A DNA stretch of 64,000 nt from Bifidobacterium samirii (GTDB taxonomy: Bacteria > Actinomycetota > Actinomycetes > Actinomycetales > Bifidobacteriaceae). Under the pieces are notes generated by a model. The model was not told the DNA's origin. It saw only the letters and a program-made list of their open reading frames with translations, and searched no databases. The translations under genes and the position numbers were made by a program. The stretch spans positions 124,001 to 188,000 of the forward strand of contig NZ_QXGK01000002.1 in assembly GCF_003952945.1 (NCBI RefSeq), in the 5' to 3' direction. This document shows positions 57,934 through 64,000 of the stretch, in pieces; position 1 is the stretch's first letter, and every line of letters begins with the position of its first letter.

Positions 57934-57987
57934 ATGTCTCAGCCAGTTAGATGGTCACCCGGCCGATCGGTCACGACCGGGGAGGAA

Positions 57988-59043
57988 TCACTCCTGGACC
58001 TGGGCGCGGGCGATCTTGCCGGTGAAGGAGTTGGCCTCGTCGGCGTCCTTCGCGGCCTCGTTGTTCCAAGAGAACATGGCGCGCAGCTTCGGGCCGACGG
58101 TCTCGATGCGGACGTTGGAGTACTCCTCCTGCAGGGCCTTGAACTTCGGGGCGCCGGCGTCCTGGTCGTCGATGAACTCCTTGGCGAAGGAGCCGTCCTG
58201 AATGCGCTTGAGGTGGTACTCCATGCGCTCGCGGCAGTCCTCGGAGATGACGGTGTTGACGTAGTCGCCGTACTGGGCGGTGTCGGAGCAGGACCAGCGG
58301 TCCTTGTTCAGGCCGCCCTCGTTCATGAGGTCGACGATCATCTTCAGCTCGTGGCACACCTCGAAGTAGGCGATCTCCGGCTGGTAGCCGGCGTCGGTGA
58401 GGACCTCGAAGCCCATCTCGACGAGCTTGTTGACGCCGCCGAGCAGCACGTTCTGCTCGCCAAACAGATCGGTCTCGGTCTCCTCCTTGAAGGTGGTCTT
58501 GATGGCGCCGGCGCGCAGGGCGCCGATGGCCTTCGCGTAGGCCAGGGTCAGCGCCCAGCCGTCGCCGCGCGGATCCTGCTCGACGGCGACCACGACCGGC
58601 ACGCCACGGCCGGCGGCGTACTCGCGGCGCACGATGTGGCCCGGGCCCTTCGGGGCGACCATGAAGACCGGGTGGTCCTCGGACGGCTTGATGTAGCCGT
58701 AGTGGATGTTGAAGCCGTGGGCGAACGCGACGGCCGCGCCCGGCTTGATGTTCGGCTCGATGTCGTTCTTCCAGATGTTGCGCTGGTGCTGGTCGGGGGC
58801 CAGGATCATGACGATGTCGGCGTCGGCCGCGGCCTCGGCGACGGACTTGACCTCGAGGCCCTGCTCCTGGGCGAAGGCGACGGACTTGGAGGTCGGGCGC
58901 AGGCCGACGACTACGTCGACGCCGGAGTCGCGCAGGTTCAGCGCGTGGGCGTGGCCCTGGGAGCCGTAGCCGATGATCGCGACCTTCTTGCCCGCGAGCA
59001 CCGAAAGATCGCCGTCGTTCTCGTACCAGATCTGTGCAGCCAT
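57988..59043 (-). CDS. ilvC: Ketol-acid reductoisomerase
   Basis: The 351-residue class I enzyme catalyses the second common step of valine, leucine and isoleucine synthesis: isomerisation and NADPH reduction of acetolactate or acetohydroxybutyrate. Visible are the nucleotide motif [19 protein letters not shown] with a downstream LRPTSKS loop typical of NADPH users, MVAPKGPGH, and the metal-site helices [12 protein letters not shown] and [25 protein letters not shown] precedes the ATG. A 180-bp leader with several hairpins lies upstream. Confidence 0.97.
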   Translation of the reverse strand: MAAQIWYENDGDLSVLAGKKVAIIGYGSQGHAHALNLRDSGVDVVVGLRPTSKSVAFAQEQGLEVKSVAEAAADADIVMILAPDQHQRNIWKNDIEPNIKPGAAVAFAHGFNIHYGYIKPSEDHPVFMVAPKGPGHIVRREYAAGRGVPVVVAVEQDPRGDGWALTLAYAKAIGALRAGAIKTTFKEETETDLFGEQNVLLGGVNKLVEMGFEVLTDAGYQPEIAYFEVCHELKMIVDLMNEGGLNKDRWSCSDTAQYGDYVNTVISEDCRERMEYHLKRIQDGSFAKEFIDDQDAGAPKFKALQEEYSNVRIETVGPKLRAMFSWNNEAAKDADEANSFTGKIARAQVQE

Positions 59044-59046
59044 GTA

Positions 59047-59210
59047 AGCACTCCTTTAACTTGCGCGCCCTTGCACGAACGGGCGCACGGTGTCGTTGTG
59101 GTTGCGCGTTCCGCCTCCCCGGCCGGTCCCCCGGTCGATGGCCTCCTGCGCGTTTGGGGTCCGGGCAGCCAAGCCCGGGTGGTCTCAAGCGTGAGGATTT
59201 TGTCCTCAAA
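59047..59210 (-). promoter_or_regulatory. ilvC leader with hairpins
   Basis: The minus-strand leader contains TGAGGA-CAAAA-TCCTCA (59192-59208), a CCGGGC/GCCCGG hairpin (59161-59178) and a GCGCCC/GGGCGC hairpin (59065-59086) just before the ribosome site. A short frame that opens at 59220 is not rich in branched-chain residues and lacks a ribosome site, so classic attenuation is not supported. I cannot match it to a T-box. The first palindrome may be an operator. Confidence 0.35.
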
Positions 59211-59365
59211 ACTGATGCCCATCCTATGCGCCGGTCCGTTTGGCGCGCGCCCGCCGTCCACAACTCGGACGGGCGTCCACGACCGCCGCGGATCGGCCGA
59301 CGGCTGCACCCATTCCGTCATCGGCGCACGGTCGGCCGCGCCCGCCCGGCCAGCCGCATATACGA

Positions 59366-59400
59366 CGGCGGGCCGCGGACTCACGGTCCGCGGCCCGCCG
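59366..59400 (-). terminator. Terminator after the LCP gene
   Basis: A 15-bp perfect stem (59366-59380 with 59386-59400, core GGGCCGCGGAC) with a 5-nt loop lies 21 bp past the LCP stop codon. Confidence 0.75.
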
Positions 59401-59420
59401 GGGCGCATGGGGATGCGACG

Positions 59421-60854
59421 TCACGCCATGCCGCACACGTCGATCTCGAGGTAGCGGTTGGCGAGGCCGATGAACTGGCCGGTCACCGCGTCGCGGATCG
59501 CGCCGGTCTCCGGATCGATCGTGCCGCCGGTCTCGGCGTCGATCAGCGTGCCGTCGGCCATCGTGATCACGCCGGTGCGCTCGTTGTAGGTCGACCCGTC
59601 GCCGGTAGCGCCGCCGTCCGTAGACCCGCCGTCGGCGGTCGTGCCGTCGGTCGCGCCGCCATCCGTCGTCGCGCCGTCGCCGGTCGTCGTACCGTCCGTC
59701 GCGCCGCCGTCGGTCGTCGTGTCGGTCGACTGCTCCTCGACCAGCGGCTGATGGTTGCGCAGCTTCTCCCACACGGCCTCCGCGCCGTCGGCGAGCATGC
59801 TGCGGTTCGCGTCGTACGTCCACGGCACGATCGGGATGGTCTGCGAGTACAGGTGCGAGACGTTGAAGTCCTTCATGCTCATCGCCAGGCCCGCGAGCGT
59901 CATCACGTCGGCCAGGCCGGAGCTCATCTGCACGGATTCGAGCGCGGACTTCGCCAGCTGGTAGAGCTGCGCGGTCTGCGTGATCAGGTTCTTCTGCAAC
60001 GCGGTCGTGATGAGGCGTTTGATCAGGTACTGCTGGCGCGTGGTGCGCATCGTGTCGGAGCCGTCGGTGCCGGTGCCGTGGCGCATGCGCGCGTACTGGG
60101 TGGCGGTCAGGCCGTCGAGGTGCTGCACGCCCTTGGCGAGGTTGAGGCCGGTGTACGAGTCGACCGTGTCGACCGGGATGCAGATGTCGACGCCGCCGAT
60201 CGCGTTGATCATGTTCACCAGGCCGCCGAAGTCGACGACCATGAAGTTCTGGATGTTCATGCCGCTGAGCGAGTTGACCATGCTCATCGTGCAGCTGGCC
60301 GCCGACGCGAGGTCGCCGCCCTGCGCGTACGCGTTCGGGAAGATCGTGTTGAGCATGACGCTGTACTGGGCGGGGATCGTGCCGGTCGTCGTCTGGCAGG
60401 CGGGCACGTCGACGATCAGGTCGCGCGGCAGCGACACCAGATTCGCGCTCTTGCGGTCGGCCGCGAGCTGCAGGATCATCACCGTGTCGGAGTTGTGCAG
60501 GCCGCCTTCAGTCTCGCCGCCGCCGATCGCCGCGTTCGTGTCGCCGTCGCGCGTGTCCTGTCCGATCAGCAGGATGTCGATCGGCTCGTTCGCGTACGGG
60601 TCGACCAGCTGGTTCTCGTCGTCGTCCTTGTCGTCCTGCGCGATGACCTGGATCTTGTTGTCGTCGACGACGCGGCTGATGTCGGCGAGCGTGGCCGCCG
60701 CGAACGTGCCGGAGAACGCGAGCGCCGCGATGACGGCCATGACGATGCCGGAGAGCAGTCGGTGCGAGATCCGGTAGCCGAGTGCGTGCTGCGGTCCGGT
60801 GCGGCGCCATCCGAGATTGGGCTGTTTGCCGCCCTGCGCGTGCCGACTTGCCAT
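59421..60854 (-). CDS. LytR-CpsA-Psr (LCP) family cell-wall ligase
   Basis: A 477-residue protein with a basic cytoplasmic start, one membrane helix (about 30-55), and an outer LCP domain: DILLIGQDTRDGD, NSDTVMILQL, LVSLPRDLIVDVP, and QYARMRHGTGTDGSDTMRTTRQQYL, with the Arg residues that hold the lipid pyrophosphate. LCP enzymes join polysaccharide or teichoic-type polymers to peptidoglycan. A Thr/Asp/Gly-rich linker of about 45 residues (from 365) leads to a small C-terminal module with two ITMADGTLID-like repeats. CAGGAGG precedes the ATG. Confidence 0.92.
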   Translation of the reverse strand: MASRHAQGGKQPNLGWRRTGPQHALGYRISHRLLSGIVMAVIAALAFSGTFAAATLADISRVVDDNKIQVIAQDDKDDDENQLVDPYANEPIDILLIGQDTRDGDTNAAIGGGETEGGLHNSDTVMILQLAADRKSANLVSLPRDLIVDVPACQTTTGTIPAQYSVMLNTIFPNAYAQGGDLASAASCTMSMVNSLSGMNIQNFMVVDFGGLVNMINAIGGVDICIPVDTVDSYTGLNLAKGVQHLDGLTATQYARMRHGTGTDGSDTMRTTRQQYLIKRLITTALQKNLITQTAQLYQLAKSALESVQMSSGLADVMTLAGLAMSMKDFNVSHLYSQTIPIVPWTYDANRSMLADGAEAVWEKLRNHQPLVEEQSTDTTTDGGATDGTTTGDGATTDGGATDGTTADGGSTDGGATGDGSTYNERTGVITMADGTLIDAETGGTIDPETGAIRDAVTGQFIGLANRYLEIDVCGMA

Positions 60855-61287
60855 GAATACGCCTCCTGTCCGTCCTGGTCGCGGACTTCGCCGTCCGGAA
60901 AGACGGCATGCTCCGCCGTTCGTCAGTGTAACAGAGGGCGTTGAGCCGCCCCAAGGTCCGCCCGGAACGCCGGCGTCCTCGTCGCAACCGCGGGAGTTTC
61001 CCCGTTCTCAGGGTTCTTTCAGCGAAAGTACAGGGCTAGAGTAGATTCCGGCAAGAAAACATACACGGGACGCGGCCATAGTGGTGCGCCGGGATGCCTC
61101 CGCCGTCCGACGGGCCGCCCGCGTGCACCGGCCGCCGTCGGACGCCGTGCGGGCCGGATCGGACGGCGACGTCCCGGCCAACGTATACCACCGAACGCGT
61201 AGCACCAACGCATAGCATGAGGGCAGCGCCGCCGCACGGCACGCACCGTACGGCCCGAGCCGCCTTGCAGAGAACTGGAGAAGCCGT
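60855..61287. other. Divergent intergenic region between LCP and FtsX-type genes
   Basis: 433 bp that must hold the promoters of both genes. GGGTTCTTTCAGCGAAAGTA (61011-61030) contains a CTTTC/GAAAG palindrome, and TAGAGTAGATT follows at 61037-61047 as a possible -10 area for the rightward gene. No gene or repeat array is seen. Confidence 0.45.
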
Positions 61288-62730
61288 ATGTTCGTTCTCA
61301 GGAACGCCTGGATTCAGTTGACGCGCCACCACTGGCGCACGCTGTCGAGCGCACTGATCGCACTGATCGTCGCGTTCGGCATGCTGTTCGGCCTGGCCGT
61401 CGGTCAGGCCCGAGACACCGCCGTCTCCAACCGCAGCCTGCTGGGGCCCGATTCGGTCGTGCGCATGAGCGCCGACAAGCTCGCCGAACGCGACGGCGCC
61501 GACCCGGATTGGACGAAGAACTATCTCACGCTCGACGACTACAACGACTTCTACCGCGTCGTCCTGTCCGACAGCATCACGTTGGGCGGCCTGAGCGCCT
61601 CGGCCTCCGTGCCGGTGCGCCAGACCGACGGCTCCGCCAAGGCCATCGCCGGCAGCGATGACCAGAATGCGGACAAGACCGGCGGCGAATTCACGCTCAA
61701 GGCGTTCACGTCCGTCGACACGGCGCGCAAGAACGAGCTGGGCCGCTACAAGGTCGTCAAGGGCAAGCATCTGAGCTACTCCGGCTCCGCCCCCAAGGGC
61801 GCGCTCATCTCGCAGGCGCTCGCCGACGAGAACGGTCTCAAGGTCGGCGACGAGATCACCGTCGCCGCCCCGTCCGACAAGTCCAAGACCGTCACGTTCG
61901 TCGTGCGCGGCATCTACGAGTACGTCGACGACGACGCGCCGGCCGGCTACGGCTCCGACGCCAAGCTCGCCAAGGACAACCGCGACAACGCGATCTACGT
62001 CGCCTATGCCACGTTCGACGAATCCGGCATGTCCGACTCGTCCGGCAGCGGCTGGTCCATCCCCGACCTGAGCTACGAGTTCGACTTCTCCTCGATGGAC
62101 GACTACAAGACCTACAAGAAGGACGTCGCCGAGAAAATCCCCGACGGCTATGAGATGACCTCCCCCGCGATCGAGGACTACGAGCAGGGCATCGTGCCGA
62201 TCAAGGCGCTCGCCTCCCGCACCGACGTCGCCACGCCGATCCTGCTCGCGGTCGGCGCGGTCGCGCTGCTCGCGCTCGCCCTGGCCGGCGTGGCCCGCCG
62301 CCGCGGCGAGATCGGCTTCGCGCTCGCCTCGGGCGTCACCCGCGGCCGCATCGGCTGGCAGTTCGCGCTCGAGGGCATGATCCCCGTCGCCGCCGGCGGC
62401 GTGGTCGGCCTGCTCGCCGCCATCGTCGGCGTCAAGCCGCTGGCCGCCGCGTTCGCCCCCGAATACGCGGCCGTGCCCGCCGCGTCGATGATCTGGCGTC
62501 TCGTGTGGATCCTCGTCGGCACGCTCGTCGTGCTCGCACTCGCCACCGGCCTGCGTCCCGCGTTCGTCTCCCCCGCGTCGCTGTTCGCCGCACGCGACGG
62601 CTGGAACGCCGACGATGACGCGGCCTCCGATGCGGACGCCTCCGCCGAGACCGACGCCGCCGCCGCGGCAGATGACGCCGACGGCGAGTCCGCCGCTGAC
62701 CCGACCGACGATGGGGAGGCGCGCGCATGA
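61288..62730 (+). CDS. FtsX/MacB-type ABC permease
   Basis: The 480-residue permease has an N-terminal helix (about 18-40), a MacB-like outer domain of about 270 residues, and three C-terminal helices with ALALAGVARRRGEIGFALASGVTRGRIGWQFALEG. The tail after the last helix is acidic (Asp/Ala-rich, about 45 residues), unlike most family members. CTGGAGAAG precedes the ATG. Its stop overlaps the start of the partner ATPase gene (ATGA). Confidence 0.87.
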   Translation: MFVLRNAWIQLTRHHWRTLSSALIALIVAFGMLFGLAVGQARDTAVSNRSLLGPDSVVRMSADKLAERDGADPDWTKNYLTLDDYNDFYRVVLSDSITLGGLSASASVPVRQTDGSAKAIAGSDDQNADKTGGEFTLKAFTSVDTARKNELGRYKVVKGKHLSYSGSAPKGALISQALADENGLKVGDEITVAAPSDKSKTVTFVVRGIYEYVDDDAPAGYGSDAKLAKDNRDNAIYVAYATFDESGMSDSSGSGWSIPDLSYEFDFSSMDDYKTYKKDVAEKIPDGYEMTSPAIEDYEQGIVPIKALASRTDVATPILLAVGAVALLALALAGVARRRGEIGFALASGVTRGRIGWQFALEGMIPVAAGGVVGLLAAIVGVKPLAAAFAPEYAAVPAASMIWRLVWILVGTLVVLALATGLRPAFVSPASLFAARDGWNADDDAASDADASAETDAAAAADDADGESAADPTDDGEARA

Positions 62731-64000
62731 CCCGCGACGACGCCGTCATCGACGGCACGACGACCGACCAGACCGACCCGAGCGCAAAGGACCAGACCAT
62801 GAGCGAACCGACCATCGACGACGAGACGACCGACGCGCGCGACGCCGCCACGGACGAGACGACCGACGCTGCCGAGCGCACGACGACGGACGCGGACGCG
62901 ACCACCGAAGCCGAAACCGCGGATGAAACCGCCGACGGCGTCGAAGCCGGCGTCGAAGCCGACGAGGCGTTCGACGCGATCAGCATCGTCTTCGACGACA
63001 TCGCCGACGCGGGCATCGACTACGACATCGCCGCGGACGACGAGGCCGACGACGGCGCAGCCGTCACGGACGGCGTCGCCGACGACGAGACGCCGGCAGC
63101 CGTTCCGGCGACCGACGACGTCGTCGAAGCCAATGCGGCGCGCGTCAACGAGACGCTCGCCCTCGCGACCGCCACGACGGACGACGACGCCGAGACGTCC
63201 GACGGAGCCGAAGCCGAACACGACGCGGAACCGGCCGAACCGGCCGAGCAGACAACCGGAACCGACGCCCACTCCCCCGAAGCGGCCACATCGACCGCCA
63301 CGCCCGCCGCCCCCGGCGTCGAACCGACGCTGCGCCTGTCGGCGCGACTCGACGCCGAACTGCGCCAGCGCGGCAACGTCAACGACATGCTGCGCGACTA
63401 TCCGGCGCTGGCGCTCGCGAAGGTCACCGTCGCCGACCACAAGACCGGCCGCAACATCATCGACCGGGTCAGCGCCGAATTCCGCGCCGGCCACATCCAC
63501 GCGATCCGCGTGCGCGGCAACGACGAGCGCATCGCGCTGATGAGCGTCGTCACCGGCATGATGCGCCCCACCGACGGCGCGGTCATGAACAAGAGCCTCA
63601 ACGTGCTCGAGATCGAGCCGGGCGAGCTGCTCGCGCATCGCATCGGCGTGATCCCGCAGCGCTACGCGGTGCGCGACGACCTCAACGCCGAGCAGAACCT
63701 GCTGTACGCGATGGACGCGTCCGGACGCACGTTCCTCAAGCCGAAGCCGGTGTACGCGCGCGAGCTGCTGCAGCGCGTCGGCTTCGACTCGCAGACGCCC
63801 AACGCGCCGCTCGCCAAGCTGCCGGCCGTCGAACGCCGGCTCGTGGCCGTGGCGCGCGCCATCAGCTGCGACGCCGAGGTGATCGTCGCCGACGAGCCGA
63901 CCGGCGGACTCGACGCCGACGACGCGGTCGTCGTGCTGCGCGCGCTGATGGCGCTCACCCACGGCGATCCGAAGCGCTGCGTCGTCATCGTCACCGCCGA
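62727..64000 (+). CDS. Degenerate ABC ATP-binding protein with long acidic N-terminus, cut by the window edge
   Basis: 424 residues are present. Residues 1-200 are low-complexity Asp/Glu/Thr/Ala, and the ABC core starts near 200. The place of the P-loop reads RVRGNDERIA (261-270), without the GxxGxGK(S/T) residues. The signature site reads LPAVERRL (365-372) in place of LSGGQ. The Q-loop (VIPQ, about 308-311) and Walker B VIVADEPTGGLD (385-396) remain. It is coupled to the FtsX-type permease by ATGA. It probably cannot bind ATP in the usual way and may act as a scaffold, like FtsE-type partners that have lost ATPase function. Confidence 0.8.
   Translation, partial: MTRDDAVIDGTTTDQTDPSAKDQTMSEPTIDDETTDARDAATDETTDAAERTTTDADATTEAETADETADGVEAGVEADEAFDAISIVFDDIADAGIDYDIAADDEADDGAAVTDGVADDETPAAVPATDDVVEANAARVNETLALATATTDDDAETSDGAEAEHDAEPAEPAEQTTGTDAHSPEAATSTATPAAPGVEPTLRLSARLDAELRQRGNVNDMLRDYPALALAKVTVADHKTGRNIIDRVSAEFRAGHIHAIRVRGNDERIALMSVVTGMMRPTDGAVMNKSLNVLEIEPGELLAHRIGVIPQRYAVRDDLNAEQNLLYAMDASGRTFLKPKPVYARELLQRVGFDSQTPNAPLAKLPAVERRLVAVARAISCDAEVIVADEPTGGLDADDAVVVLRALMALTHGDPKRCVVIVTA

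Larger units (their letters stand above)
57522..57987. other. Intergenic region with P5 and the ilvC terminator
   Basis: 466 bp between the start of the membrane gene and the stop of ilvC. It holds the promoter area of the membrane gene (57522-57650, no clear boxes), element P5, two near-repeats of GTCGTCTCGGAAC (57786 and 57841), and the ilvC terminator. Confidence 0.6.

Noticed and set aside
59047-59223. Leader peptide for ilvC attenuation
   Set aside because: The short frame has no ribosome site and is not enriched in Ile, Leu or Val codons, and no terminator/antiterminator pair with a T-run is visible.

Overview
The window is high-GC, gene-dense chromosomal DNA that fits a Bifidobacterium-type actinobacterium. 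The reasons are the P19/FTR1-type iron gene order known from bifidobacteria, several secreted or membrane proteins rich in Asp, Ser and Ala, purine-rich Shine-Dalgarno sites of the AAAGGAG type, E. coli-like DnaA boxes, and many glycan-use genes under LacI control. The genus is an inference; there is no rRNA or other marker here to fix the species. I saw no tRNA, rRNA, insertion sequence, prophage or CRISPR array.

Layout. 1-7.8 kb (minus): an iron-uptake operon with FTR1 permease, P19-like lipoprotein, DUF2318 Cys-rich membrane protein, two MacB/FtsX-type permeases, their ATPase and the start of a further exported protein. 8.0-8.9 kb: four DnaA boxes and a HigBA-like toxin-antitoxin pair. 9-17.6 kb: GPH sugar symporter, ApbE flavin transferase, a small membrane protein, and a MarR-regulated heterodimeric ABC exporter. 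17.7-28.2 kb: an AlbA_2/Schlafen-type regulator, two APC amino-acid permeases, and an ABC ATPase with a giant coiled-coil permease. 28.5-48.7 kb: aldo/keto reductase, beta-galactosidase, LacI regulator, beta-mannosidase, a five-gene Dpp/Opp-type ABC importer (one ATPase gene frameshifted), GH1 beta-glucosidase and two acetyl esterases. I read this as a locus for acetylated, galactose-substituted beta-(gluco)mannan oligosaccharides. 49-50 kb: a Fic protein. 50.4-54.5 kb: glycerate kinase, GntP permease and CdaR regulator, a glycerate-use module. 54.7-57.5 kb: a STAND/AAA ATPase and a membrane protein. 58-64 kb: ilvC, an LCP cell-wall ligase, an FtsX-type permease and a partner ATPase whose P-loop has decayed.

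How the genes work together. In the mannan locus the importer, beta-mannosidase and lacI share palindromes of the form CTnAACCnGTTnAG. Two of them bracket the -10 of the importer promoter, so one LacI repressor probably controls uptake and hydrolysis. The esterases would remove acetyl groups from imported oligosaccharides, and the glycosidases would trim mannose, glucose and galactose. In the glycerate module two identical half-site pairs, one by each divergent gene, suggest CdaR operators.

The most unusual feature is non-coding. The large intergenic gaps are filled with tandem arrays of imperfect hairpins. Within each array the unit sequences have drifted, yet the period is nearly locked: 52 bp in two arrays, 62 bp in a third, 63 bp in two short arrays behind the two amino-acid permease genes, and about 51 bp in a decayed fifth. 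All are close to 5 or 6 turns of B-DNA, and stem bases change in pairs. In addition, a palindromic element of exactly 102 bp occurs five times, and two near-identical copies flank the Fic gene. These arrays and elements are the best candidates here for an undescribed system.
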